From an uncultured Candidatus Saccharibacteria bacterium (GTDB lineage: Bacteria; Patescibacteria; Saccharimonadia; Saccharimonadales; UBA1547), in assembly GCA_946480535.1 (NCBI GenBank), contig CAMLKA010000005.1, positions 1 to 38,103 on the forward strand: a DNA stretch of 38,103 bases, written 5' to 3'. How positions within the stretch are numbered: position 1 is the stretch's first letter; the number at the start of each line of letters is the position of its first letter. Below are positions 24,212-31,794 of this stretch, piece by piece. Under the pieces are notes generated by a model. That model made no database searches, had not been told where the DNA came from, and saw only the letters and a program-made list of their open reading frames with translations. A program made the position numbers and the translations under genes.

Positions 24212-24862
24212 CTACATCACCACGCGTCGCGGCTGTTTTACTCGGTTTTGACCTTGCGGAATAATAGTTTTTGCGACACGCTCTCGGAGTTCAAGAGCGA
24301 GCCCCTCTTCTCCAAGACGATCATAAGCATCGGCAAGAAGGGTAAGAGTTTGCGGAATAGGATCAAGCTCAACCGCCCTTTCAAGCGCCTCTACCATTCG
24401 CTTGTCGTTCCCTAGCTTCTCTTGGACCTTTGCATACGCAATATGACGCGCAGGGTGGTCGCTATCCATCGCAAGCGCTTGTTCGAATGCCAGCGCGGCC
24501 TTGTCATAGTTTTCGGTTTCAAAATAAATCAAACCAACGTTGTGAAGGCTACTCGCACTTGGCTCGAGGCTTTGGGCGATTTCGAAACATTCGATAGCTT
24601 CTTTGAATTGTTGCTGCTTGGCATACAAGATACCAAGACGGTTGTAGGCGCTGGCATTACGTTCGTCGACACGAAGAATCGTAAGAAGTGCTTTTTCAGC
24701 ACGAAGATACTTCCTATCTTGGAGTGACGACTGAGCAATTGACCAAAGTTGATCAAGTTTATCAGATAACTTCGAAGAGAGATCACTTGCCACCTCACCA
24801 ACCGTTTGTCGTTGGTAAAGGGCCCAGAAACCGAGAACAGCAATAGCAACAAGTCCTAGCAT
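24212..24862 (-). CDS. Membrane-anchored TPR protein
   Basis: 216 aa from the ATG at 24862. One N-terminal transmembrane helix (LGLVAIAVLGFWALY, 2-16), a short coiled linker, then about four TPR repeats from residue 45 to 190 (AEKALLTILRVDERNASAYN, then KEAIECFEIAQSLEPSASSLH, then KAALAFEQALAMDSDHPARH, then VEALERAVELDP). Likely a cytoplasm-facing scaffold. GAGGG lies 5 nt before the ATG; a TGG TATAAT extended -10 lies 9 nt before it, so it may also have its own near-leaderless transcript. Confidence 0.8.
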   Translation of the reverse strand: MLGLVAIAVLGFWALYQRQTVGEVASDLSSKLSDKLDQLWSIAQSSLQDRKYLRAEKALLTILRVDERNASAYNRLGILYAKQQQFKEAIECFEIAQSLEPSASSLHNVGLIYFETENYDKAALAFEQALAMDSDHPARHIAYAKVQEKLGNDKRMVEALERAVELDPIPQTLTLLADAYDRLGEEGLALELRERVAKTIIPQGQNRVKQPRRVVM

Positions 24863-24890
24863 GTTACCCTCATTATACCACGTTGACCCG

Positions 24891-25721
24891 TCATACCATA
24901 ACCGTAGCACTAAGCTGTAATCGGACATTTCCCTGTTCGCTCAGGCGCTTGTGTATCACTTCAAACCGCGTCATGACGCGTAGGCTTGCCGTATCACCAT
25001 TTTGCGCCACCGTACGACGAAGGAGTCGCAGGGCGTCCTCAAGGAGCCGCAGGGCGTCCTCCCGGGAGTCTTTATACTTCTTTGCCAACAAAAGCTTCTC
25101 ATACGCAGAACCAGTCACGAGGCTTCGCGCGTCTTTTACAATTGCGGCGCGAGCCTGAAAAGTCTCGTCATCAGAAGTAAGCCGCGCAAGTTCGGCCGGA
25201 AGCCCTTCGGCAATAAAGAGCAGTTGAGCACGCTTCGTGGGGTCAACCACGCCTAAAGTATCGAGAAGCGCAGCCGATTGCTCTGCAGTGATCGGGCGGA
25301 GGTCAACGCGCTGCGAACGAGACGTGATGGTGGGAAGAAGCCATTCAGGCTGGTGGGTTAAAAGGATAAACCGCGTACCTTCGGATGGCTCTTCTAGGAG
25401 TTTCAAAAAAGCATTCTGTGCAGCGGGCGCCATTCGCTCGGCATAATCAATAATAATGACGCGGCCGGCCGGTTCGACAGTGCGCGTCATATCATAGAGG
25501 CGACGAATACTATCAACCGTTACGGTTCCTTTTTCAATGTCGATCTTCTCGTTCTTCTCAGGAAGCACCGTAAAGACCCGCGCCGTGTCCCCCGCTAGAA
25601 AGGACTGGGCAATTGTACTAAGCCCAATGCCAACCGGACCTGTCAATAAAAGAGCATGCGGTGCATCATCCACGATAGCCTTCAAGAATCGATCGCTGTC
25701 GGGATGAATGACAGGTTTCAC
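24891..25721 (-). CDS. holB: DNA polymerase III delta' subunit-like clamp-loader ATPase
   Basis: 276 aa. Starts at GTG 25721, overlapping the TAG of the preceding gene by 1 nt, with GAGGAAA upstream. LLLTGPVGIGLSTIAQ (about 24-39) is a Walker A with Leu for the usual Lys (GxxGxGKS), as in many delta' subunits that do not bind ATP; VIIIDYAERMAPAAQNAFLKLLEEP is Walker B / SRC region, and TITSRSQRVDLRP is the sensor-1 / SRC-like segment. It should pair with delta and tau/gamma to load the sliding clamp. Residues about 219-232 carry a tandem duplication (EDALRLLEDALRLL). Confidence 0.85.
   Translation of the reverse strand: MKPVIHPDSDRFLKAIVDDAPHALLLTGPVGIGLSTIAQSFLAGDTARVFTVLPEKNEKIDIEKGTVTVDSIRRLYDMTRTVEPAGRVIIIDYAERMAPAAQNAFLKLLEEPSEGTRFILLTHQPEWLLPTITSRSQRVDLRPITAEQSAALLDTLGVVDPTKRAQLLFIAEGLPAELARLTSDDETFQARAAIVKDARSLVTGSAYEKLLLAKKYKDSREDALRLLEDALRLLRRTVAQNGDTASLRVMTRFEVIHKRLSEQGNVRLQLSATVMV
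25021..25062. repeat. 21-bp tandem duplication in holB
   Basis: Two consecutive 21-bp units (25021-25041, 25042-25062) differing at 2 positions, in frame, encoding EDALRLL twice. Confidence 0.85.
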
Positions 25722-26881
25722 TACACCATTTCCTCAAAGAGCTTTGGCACTTCCGCGACAAACACTTTTCGGTCTGAAGTTGGAATAGTAATTTCGAGAC
25801 TGTGCGCATGAAGGCAAAGTCGTTTTGCGCTATCTTCAACACCGTACACTCGGTCGCCCGCAATAGGTGCCTTAATGTACTGCATATGAACACGCAGCTG
25901 GTGAGTACGACCCGTTTTAGGACGAAGTTCTACAAGCGACTGGGTACCATTTGTACGAAGCACCTCATATGCCGTCAGTGCTGGCTTTCCCTTTGAGTCG
26001 ACACGGAACTTGCTTGGAGCTGAAGGGTTGCGGCCAATCGGAAGGTCAATCAAAGCCTTTTCAAGCTTTGGCACACCATCAACAACGGCAGTGTACTGCT
26101 TCTTCGTCGTACGGTCAGCGAATTGCTTCTTCAGAAGCAGCGCCGTTTCGTCATTGCGCGCACCGATGATAATACCGCTCGTATCGCGGTCCAGGCGGTG
26201 TACAATTCCAGGACGATTCGTCTCAAGTGCGTTCGTTGTATAGCGACGGAAAAAGTCGGCAACGGTAAACTCATCGTTGAGCGCACCTTTACTGTGCGTT
26301 AGGATGCCTGCAGGCTTATTGACCACGATGACATTATCATCAATATAAACAATAGGCAGTTCTTGATCGGAAGTGTCTTTAGGCGCAGGTGGAGCGAGGC
26401 TAATCTCGTCATTCTCGGTAACTTCTTGTTTTGCCGATGTCGCCGGCTGCCCGTTGACCTGCACGTACCCTGCCTTGATGTACTTTTGCACCGTACTGCG
26501 AGAATAGTGCTCGTAGCGACGAACAATTTCTTGATCGAGGCGAGTTTTGATAACCTTTTTCGTAAACAGGTAGACGTCCTTACCAAGGTACGGCATACCG
26601 TAGGCCTTCATGGCGTTCTCTAGGGGGTTACGGACAAAGTTACCTTCAATATCTGGCACGTCGAGACGGATATGGTCAAGTGCAACTTGAATGTCATCCC
26701 CAGCAGAAGTATCGTACAGCGCAAAATAGGTTTGCTTTTCGTAGGTAAAAGAAACGAGCCGGCTAAGTTGACGAGCCGAGTATTCTTTTACATTAGTGAT
26801 GGCCTTTCGCTTTGTCAGCTCGCCCGCAAGTTCAAATTTGCGCAGAATGGCGAGCAGCTCAGCTTGAATAGTTTTCGCCAT
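25721..26881 (-). CDS. RluD-type pseudouridine synthase with N-terminal extension
   Basis: 386 aa. An unrecognised N-terminal part (1-115, with ELTKRKAITNVKEYSARQL) precedes an S4 RNA-binding domain (about 118-170) and the RluA-type catalytic domain: VNKPAGILTHS, then GIVHRLDRDTSGIIIGA with the catalytic Asp, then TGRTHQLRVHM. RluA/RluD enzymes are normally about 300-325 aa, so the extension is unusual. AGGA lies before the ATG; promoter at 26912-26920. First gene of an operon with holB. Confidence 0.88.
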   Translation of the reverse strand: MAKTIQAELLAILRKFELAGELTKRKAITNVKEYSARQLSRLVSFTYEKQTYFALYDTSAGDDIQVALDHIRLDVPDIEGNFVRNPLENAMKAYGMPYLGKDVYLFTKKVIKTRLDQEIVRRYEHYSRSTVQKYIKAGYVQVNGQPATSAKQEVTENDEISLAPPAPKDTSDQELPIVYIDDNVIVVNKPAGILTHSKGALNDEFTVADFFRRYTTNALETNRPGIVHRLDRDTSGIIIGARNDETALLLKKQFADRTTKKQYTAVVDGVPKLEKALIDLPIGRNPSAPSKFRVDSKGKPALTAYEVLRTNGTQSLVELRPKTGRTHQLRVHMQYIKAPIAGDRVYGVEDSAKRLCLHAHSLEITIPTSDRKVFVAEVPKLFEEMV

Positions 26882-26911
26882 TCAGATCCTTTCGTGTTAT
26901 GTGTTAGTTCC

Positions 26912-26920
26912 ATTATAACA
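26912..26920 (-). promoter_or_regulatory. Extended -10 fused to ribosomal operon terminator
   Basis: Minus strand TGT TATAAT; predicted start about 26905, leader about 24 nt with an SD. Directly after the T-tract of the terminator at 26919-26944. Confidence 0.65.
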
Positions 26921-26944
26921 AAAGAACCCCTGTAAATGGGGCTC
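26919..26944 (-). terminator. Terminator of the ribosomal operon after rpsI
   Basis: 7-bp stem GAACCCC (26924-26930) / GGGGCTC (26938-26944), one G-T pair, 7-nt loop; TTCTTTTG on the minus strand. Confidence 0.8.
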
Positions 26945-26966
26945 TTTCGTATAAGTCTCGTGCAGA

Positions 26967-27365
26967 TTAACGCTTTGAGAATTGTTCGCGCTTACGAGCA
27001 GAACGGAGACCGTACTTCTTGCGTTCCTTTTCGCGTGAGTCACGCTTGAGGAGGTCTGCCTTCTTCAATGTAGAACGAAGGTCAGAGTGTGCAGTTGTAA
27101 GAGCCTTAGCAATCGCGAGCTTGATAGCATCAACTTGACCAGCAACACCACCACCTTGTACGCGGATCGTTACGTCAAATTCTTTTTGCTTGTTTACAAG
27201 TGCGAGTGGGTCAGTAATTTCGGCAAGAAGCGTCTTGTTACCATCGAGGTATTCAGCAGCTGGCTTGTCGTTAATAGTTACTGTTCCCTTACCCTTGTAA
27301 AGACGTGCGCGAGCGGTTGCGGCTTTGCGGCGTCCGAGGCCGTAAAAGTAAGTAGCGTCAGCCAT
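26967..27365 (-). CDS. rpsI: Ribosomal protein S9 (uS9)
   Basis: 132 aa. YGLGRRKAATARARL at the N-terminus, RVQGGGVAGQVDA in the middle, and the C-terminal KYGLRSARKREQFSKR tail whose last residues contact P-site tRNA. Directly after rplM (1 nt between). Last gene of the array; terminator follows. Confidence 0.97.
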   Translation of the reverse strand: MADATYFYGLGRRKAATARARLYKGKGTVTINDKPAAEYLDGNKTLLAEITDPLALVNKQKEFDVTIRVQGGGVAGQVDAIKLAIAKALTTAHSDLRSTLKKADLLKRDSREKERKKYGLRSARKREQFSKR

Positions 27366-27366
27366 A

Positions 27367-27807
27367 TTACTTCACCTCAACTTTCTTAGGGGTTTGCGCA
27401 GTGTGAGCGTGCTCAGCACCTGCGAAAATCTTCAAGCGTCCCATACGGTCAGCTGAAAGCTTGTTCTTAGGAAGCATGCCTTGAACAGCTTTTTCGATGA
27501 TTCGTTCTGGGAACTTTTCACGAACTTCTGCAAGGGTTGCGTCCTTGATACCGCCAGGGAATCCTGAGTGGCGGTAGTAAATCTTACCAGTTTCCTTGTT
27601 ACCTGTTACAACGAGTTTTTCAGCGTTGATAACAACAACGTAGTCACCACCATCAATGTGCGGGGTGTAGGTTGGCTTGTTCTTACCAATCAGCTTGTCG
27701 GCAACGATCGTTGCGATACGGCCGAGTGGAAGTTCTGAAGCGTCAACCAAGAACCACTCACGAGAAACTTCAGCAGGTTTTTGGCTAAATGTCTTAGCGT
27801 TTACCAT
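27367..27807 (-). CDS. rplM: Ribosomal protein L13 (uL13)
   Basis: 146 aa, normal length. WFLVDASELPLGRIATIVA, GDYVVVINAEK, YYRHSGFPGG and AVQGMLPKNKL are diagnostic of L13. Between rplQ and rpsI as in many bacteria; 1 nt gaps on either side imply one transcript. Confidence 0.97.
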   Translation of the reverse strand: MVNAKTFSQKPAEVSREWFLVDASELPLGRIATIVADKLIGKNKPTYTPHIDGGDYVVVINAEKLVVTGNKETGKIYYRHSGFPGGIKDATLAEVREKFPERIIEKAVQGMLPKNKLSADRMGRLKIFAGAEHAHTAQTPKKVEVK

Positions 27808-27808
27808 A

Positions 27809-28243
27809 TTACTTTTCCTCCTTCGCTGGCTTCGCGGCTGGCTTTGCAGCCGGCTTCTTAGCTACAGGCTTTGGAGTGTCGCTAATTTCGTCAACGAAAG
27901 CGATAGTTGCCATTTGAGCACCATCACCTACGCGAAGACGAGTGCGTTCAACACGTACGTGACCGCTTGTGCGACCAGTAAGCTGTGGTGCAATCACGTC
28001 AACAAGACGGAAAGCAGCAGCTTGTGTTGAGAGACCAGCGATAACCGCGCGGCGGTTTGCAAGGTCACCCTTCTTAGCCTTTGTTACGAGTTTTTCAATG
28101 TAGCGGACGAGTTCTTTGGCTTTTGGAAGCGTAGTTTCGATCTTACCGTGCTCTACGAGACTTGTTGCCAAGCCTTTCAAGAGTGCGCGGCGTTGATCGC
28201 GTTCGCGGCCAAACTTGCGTCCTTTGTATCCGTGTCGGTGCAT
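27809..28243 (-). CDS. rplQ: Ribosomal protein L17 (bL17)
   Basis: 144 aa. RKFGRERDQRRALLKGLATSLV and KAKELVRYIEKLVTKAKKGD are typical L17 stretches. A Lys/Pro/Ala-rich tail (about 125-144) extends the family's usual 115-120 aa. 3 nt after rpoA. Confidence 0.96.
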   Translation of the reverse strand: MHRHGYKGRKFGRERDQRRALLKGLATSLVEHGKIETTLPKAKELVRYIEKLVTKAKKGDLANRRAVIAGLSTQAAAFRLVDVIAPQLTGRTSGHVRVERTRLRVGDGAQMATIAFVDEISDTPKPVAKKPAAKPAAKPAKEEK

Positions 28244-28246
28244 GTT

Positions 28247-29170
28247 CTAGACGTCCAATTCTGCCAATTTATCTTTGACTTCATCAAGCGCCTTGCTACC
28301 GAATCCCTTGAGTTCACGAAGATCTTGCTCGCTGAGGGTGACGAGGTCACGTACAGTGCGGATTTCGTTGTTGATGAGGGCGTTCGCAGTACGAGCGCTG
28401 AGGTTTAATTCTTCAATAGGAGTGTTGAGCTCGCTACCTTCGTCAGCCAAGTCTTGGCCAAGTGCAGGGGCAGCTTCAACAGTAGTGCTACCAGCAAGTG
28501 CGGTGTATTGGTTTACCAAGATTGCAGCAGCCTCTTCAAATGCTTCACGTGGGCTGATTGAGCCGTCAGTTTCAACATTGAGTTGGAGCTTGTCGAGGTT
28601 GGTTTCTTGGCCAACACGAGTGTTGTCAACCTTGTAACGCACACGAAGAACTGGGCTGAACATAGCGTCGAGGGCGATCATGTCGCTGTGGAGGCGCTTT
28701 GCGCTTGAGTCTTCGATAGTTTGGTAGCCACGACCTGATTCGATAACGAGGTCGATAACAACAGACTTCTTAGGGTCGTCAACGGTTGCAATAACTTGCT
28801 CTGGGTTGATAACTTCTACATCTGCAGTTGTCTTGATGTCGGCAGCAGTAATAGTACCGGCACCCTTCTTCTCGATACGAACTTCTACAGGTTCGTCAGT
28901 AGCAACCTTTACACGTACGTTCTTGAGGTTAAGCATGATGTCAACAACATCTTCCTTAATACCTGCAACTGTAGTGAATTCGTGGCTTGCACCTTCAACG
29001 CGGAAGGCAACGATTGCGCCACCCTTTACGCTTGAAAGGAGTACACGACGAAGGCTGTTACCGAGTGTGTTTCCGTAGCCAGCTTGAAGTGGCTCAATAA
29101 CGAACGATGCACTGTTTGCGCCGGTTTCTTCAACGTTGGCAAGTGCTGGGTTGTGAATAACTTTTGACAT
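28247..29170 (-). CDS. rpoA: RNA polymerase alpha subunit
   Basis: 307 aa from the ATG at 29170, which has AAGGAG upstream; an upstream in-frame ATG overlaps rpsD and is rejected. N-terminal domain with GYGNTLGNSLRRVLLSS (about 33-49); C-terminal domain with LNLSARTANALINNEIRTV and LRELKGFGSKALDEV, the helix-hairpin-helix that binds UP elements and activators. Full length, so UP-element recognition should be possible. Confidence 0.97.
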   Translation of the reverse strand: MSKVIHNPALANVEETGANSASFVIEPLQAGYGNTLGNSLRRVLLSSVKGGAIVAFRVEGASHEFTTVAGIKEDVVDIMLNLKNVRVKVATDEPVEVRIEKKGAGTITAADIKTTADVEVINPEQVIATVDDPKKSVVIDLVIESGRGYQTIEDSSAKRLHSDMIALDAMFSPVLRVRYKVDNTRVGQETNLDKLQLNVETDGSISPREAFEEAAAILVNQYTALAGSTTVEAAPALGQDLADEGSELNTPIEELNLSARTANALINNEIRTVRDLVTLSEQDLRELKGFGSKALDEVKDKLAELDV

Positions 29171-29189
29171 ATCTATATATCTCCTTACC

Positions 29190-29807
29190 CTATCGTGAGT
29201 AGTACTCAACGATTAATTGTTCGTTAATGTCTGCTTCTGCTTCTTCACGCTTTGGAGCACCAGTAATGGTGATTGTCATCTTCTTTGCGTCACTCTTCAA
29301 CCAGCTAAGGGTACCTTGGGTACTTGCCTTCACAACTTCGTCGAGTTCAGTAAAGTATCCAGACTTTTGGCTCTTAGGACGAACTTCAAGTTCATCACCA
29401 GCCTTAAGGCGGATTGATGGGATGTCAACGCGGCGACCGTTAAGGATAAAGTGACCGTGACCAACGAGCTGACGAGCAGCGCGGCGGCTGGTTGCAAATC
29501 CTGCGCGGTAAACGGCGTTGTCGATACGCTGTTCGAGCATACGAAGAAGGTTTTCACCGGTCAGACCAGGCTGACGAGTTGCTTCATTCATAAGCTTAGC
29601 GAATTGCTTTTCCAAAAGACCGTACGTACGACGAACCTTTTGCTTTTCACGAAGTTGAGTCAAGTAGAGACTTGGCTTACCTTGACGTCCGTGGGCGTGA
29701 ACGCCTGGGATGCCGCTCTTGCGAGCCATGATCTTGTGAGCCTTAGGGTGAAGGGCATAACCTTCGCGGCGGCTCTGTTTAACGATAGGTGAAACATCAC
29801 GTGCCAT
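29190..29807 (-). CDS. rpsD: Ribosomal protein S4 (uS4)
   Basis: 205 aa. REKQKVRRTYGLLEKQF, an S4 domain with RLDN-like MLEQRIDNAVYRAGFATSRRAARQLVGHGHF, and the C-terminal YYSR. No zinc-binding cysteines at the N-terminus (zinc-free type). SD (GGGGATA) overlaps the end of rpsK, 3 nt spacing. Confidence 0.97.
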   Translation of the reverse strand: MARDVSPIVKQSRREGYALHPKAHKIMARKSGIPGVHAHGRQGKPSLYLTQLREKQKVRRTYGLLEKQFAKLMNEATRQPGLTGENLLRMLEQRIDNAVYRAGFATSRRAARQLVGHGHFILNGRRVDIPSIRLKAGDELEVRPKSQKSGYFTELDEVVKASTQGTLSWLKSDAKKMTITITGAPKREEAEADINEQLIVEYYSR

Positions 29808-29810
29808 AAA

Positions 29811-30206
29811 TTATCCCCTTCGCACCTTTCGTGGACGAACGCCACCGTGAGGTACGCCAGTCACTTCTTTGATGCTTTCGATGTTGATGTCAAAGTTGTT
29901 CAGCGCACGAATGGCTGAGTCACGGCCTTGACCAACACCCTTTACAAATACGTCAACTGACTTAAGGCCATAGCCCTTTGCAGTTTCTGCTGCTTTTTCT
30001 GCAGCGATTTGGGCTGCGTATGCAGTACCCTTTTTGCTTCCACGGAAGCCTACAGCACCAGCGCTACTCTGTGAAAGGACGTTGCCCTTCTTGTCAGAGA
30101 AGCTAATGATAGTGTTGTTAAATGTAGCTTGCACGTGAAGTTGACCAGCTGGAACTGATCGCTTTTGCTTCTTCTTTGAAGCGCGTGCTGATGTAGAATC
30201 TGCCAT
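29811..30206 (-). CDS. rpsK: Ribosomal protein S11 (uS11)
   Basis: 131 aa. Basic N-terminus, then ATFNNTIISFSDKKGNVLSQSSAG, GFRGSKKGTAYAAQIAAEKAAE and the C-terminal TGVPHGGVRPRKVRR, all diagnostic. AAAGGAA before the ATG; 15 nt after rpsM. Confidence 0.97.
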   Translation of the reverse strand: MADSTSARASKKKQKRSVPAGQLHVQATFNNTIISFSDKKGNVLSQSSAGAVGFRGSKKGTAYAAQIAAEKAAETAKGYGLKSVDVFVKGVGQGRDSAIRALNNFDINIESIKEVTGVPHGGVRPRKVRRG

Positions 30207-30221
30207 CTAATCAATTCCTTT

Positions 30222-30608
30222 CTAGGTCTTACTTGCAGCTTTAGGTTGAGTTCCACCAACGGCAATCGCGCGACCCTTACGAGTTCGTGCGTTCGTACGT
30301 GTACGCTGTCCGTTTACCGGAAGGCCTGACTTGTGTCGAAGACCGCGATACGCGTTGATATCTTTCAAACGCTTAATATTGTTTGTTACGAGACGCTGGA
30401 GGTCGCCTTCTACGGTGTAATCGGTGTCGATTACTTCACGTAGTCGTTGTTCTTCAGCCTCGGTGAGATCTTTCACCCGAGTGGTCGGCTCTACTTTAGC
30501 CGCCGCAAGGATGTCTCGTGCAAACTTCGGACCGATGCCGTAAATATACGTCAAAGCGATCTGAACTTGCTTTTCTGCGGGAATAACTACCCCAGCAATT
30601 CGAGCCAT
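30222..30608 (-). CDS. rpsM: Ribosomal protein S13 (uS13)
   Basis: 128 aa. [26 protein letters not shown] and [29 protein letters not shown] are diagnostic. Its SD lies inside the end of rpmJ and the ATG follows that stop by 2 nt. Confidence 0.97.
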   Translation of the reverse strand: MARIAGVVIPAEKQVQIALTYIYGIGPKFARDILAAAKVEPTTRVKDLTEAEEQRLREVIDTDYTVEGDLQRLVTNNIKRLKDINAYRGLRHKSGLPVNGQRTRTNARTRKGRAIAVGGTQPKAASKT

Positions 30609-30610
30609 GC

Positions 30611-30727
30611 TTAACCCTGCCTTTGCTTATTCTTAGGTTTCTTCTTGTTGATTACCCGAAGGCGACCTTTACGGCGCACCAACTGGTCATCTGGACTAAT
30701 TTTCTTAACGCTCGCACGAACTTTCAT
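30611..30727 (-). CDS. rpmJ: Ribosomal protein L36 (bL36), zinc-free form
   Basis: 38 aa: starts [20 protein letters not shown] and ends KPKNKQRQG. The ends match L36, but the three Cys and one His that bind zinc in the classical form (E. coli Cys11, Cys14, Cys27, His33) are Ser, Asp, Asn and Asn here. It lies in the standard infA-rpmJ-rpsM order, so it is the main copy. 20 nt after infA with GGAGG upstream. Confidence 0.93.
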   Translation of the reverse strand: MKVRASVKKISPDDQLVRRKGRLRVINKKKPKNKQRQG

Positions 30728-30747
30728 GAGTGTAAGATATCCTCCAG

Positions 30748-30978
30748 TTAAATTTGATCCTTGTGGCGGTACGTGATTCGTCCCTTCGTGAGATCGTAAG
30801 GGGTCATCTCGACGTCCACCATATCACCAGGCACAAGACGGATATAGTTTTTACGCATTTTTCCGCTGATGTGCGCGATGATGCTCAGGCCATTCTCGAG
30901 TTCAACCTTAAATTGAGTATTAGGCAGTGCTTCCACTACCTTGCCTCGCATTTTGATTACCTCTTTAGTACTAGCCAT
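30748..30978 (-). CDS. infA: Translation initiation factor IF-1
   Basis: 76 aa, normal length, one S1-type OB fold: [40 protein letters not shown] and the [14 protein letters not shown] [13 protein letters not shown]. Binds the ribosomal A site at initiation. Promoter at 30994-31022 leaves an SD-less leader of about 9 nt, so its translation may itself follow the short-leader mode. First gene of the alpha-operon part here. Confidence 0.97.
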   Translation of the reverse strand: MASTKEVIKMRGKVVEALPNTQFKVELENGLSIIAHISGKMRKNYIRLVPGDMVDVEMTPYDLTKGRITYRHKDQI

Positions 30979-30993
30979 AAGTTACAGTAGTAG

Positions 30994-31022
30994 ATTATAC
31001 ACCAAAAAGTGTTTTCAGTAAA
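30994..31022 (-). promoter_or_regulatory. Promoter of the infA-rpsI operon
   Basis: Minus strand -35 TTTACT (31017-31022), 17 bp, -10 TATAAT (30994-30999), 15 nt to the infA ATG. A further extended -10-like TGATACAAT lies near 31078-31086. Confidence 0.7.
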
Positions 31023-31037
31023 GCGTTTTCAAGAATA

Positions 31038-31066
31038 TACCACCGAGATACTCGGCTACGGTGGTA
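31038..31066. repeat. Hairpin with two alternative stems upstream of infA
   Basis: Outer stem TACCACCG (31038-31045) / CGGTGGTA (31059-31066). An inner stem CCGAG (31043-31047) / CTCGG (31051-31055) uses the same CCG, so the two cannot both form fully. The left arm shares TATACCACCGA with 31798-31808. Confidence 0.6.
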
Positions 31067-31107
31067 GGTGTTAGACTTATTGTATCAAAACTGGTGTAGC
31101 AGTCAAT

Positions 31108-31149
31108 CCTATCCTTCAAGCGTCAACTCGTTAACGGTTCAAGGATAGG
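31108..31149. repeat. Imperfect 20-bp inverted repeat
   Basis: Arms 31108-31127 and 31130-31149 are complementary at 17 of 20 positions with a 2-nt centre; the outer 9 bp (CCTATCCTT / AAGGATAGG) are perfect. It lies between the GC-rich orphan gene and infA, without a T-tract. Confidence 0.7.
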
Positions 31150-31200
31150 GACAGAGGACGGAACCACCTGCCCCTACCCACCCTCCCGGGGGTAGTCGGG

Positions 31201-31728
31201 TCAGATCGGGGTGATCGTCGTCGAGAGGTAGACGGCCTGGAACTCAGGCTCATCCTTGGGTCGATCCACCTTCCTGAAAAGGAACGAAGTCCCCTCCTTC
31301 AGGCGGTAGCGCGGAATTGCCTTGCGTGGCACCGCGTCGACCACGATGATGTAGTCCGGGTCGTTGTGCTTGGCGTTGATCGCCGCCTCGAGTGCTTCGA
31401 ACACCCAGGTGTTCGACGAATCGTCAGCGAGCGTCAGCTCCTTGCGGGTCAGGAAGTTGAAGTACTGGATTGCCCAGCGACGACGCGTCGGCTGCCCGTT
31501 GGAACGCCAGAAGGTCTGCTCCAGGTGCTTCTGCTTGACCAGCCAGTTGACGAACGACGGGTTCGTCTTGGTGCGGCGCTTGAACTCACCATAGCGACGC
31601 CAGAGCGCATTGACGGTCGTCTTGACCGCATCGGCTCGCATCGTTTCGACTTCTTCGTGGTACAGCGAGTTCAGCTTCTGGATTCGCACCAGTCGCTTGG
31701 CGATCGCACGAGCAGTCAGTACTGCCAT
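31201..31728 (-). CDS. GC-rich orphan gene, unknown function
   Basis: 175 aa, basic and helix-rich, not recognised: N-terminal ARAIAKRLVRIQKLNSLYHEE, a middle part WRRYGEFKRRTKTNPSFVNW with several Trp, and a C-terminal beta-rich part (YIIVVDAVPRKAIPRYRL, then TSFLFRKVDRP). Sampled lines are about 57-63% GC against about 45% in adjacent secY, and codons such as CTG, GAG, ACC and AAC dominate, unlike its neighbours. GGATGTGATGGA precedes the ATG; stop is TGA. A GC-rich hairpin (CTACCC/GGGTAG) follows. It sits between secY and infA where adk and map are common. Signs of recent transfer are strong; function unknown. Confidence 0.7.
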   Translation of the reverse strand: MAVLTARAIAKRLVRIQKLNSLYHEEVETMRADAVKTTVNALWRRYGEFKRRTKTNPSFVNWLVKQKHLEQTFWRSNGQPTRRRWAIQYFNFLTRKELTLADDSSNTWVFEALEAAINAKHNDPDYIIVVDAVPRKAIPRYRLKEGTSFLFRKVDRPKDEPEFQAVYLSTTITPI

Positions 31729-31794
31729 TCCATCACATCCTCTGTCAAAATTCGCCCTACCCTCCGGTAGAACTGGTGGATAGGTTGATAAACA

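Noticed and set aside
28275..30990. Long plus-strand ORFs across the ribosomal genes
   Set aside because: They are antisense shadows of rpoA, rpsD, rpsK and infA without SD, promoter or recognisable protein features.
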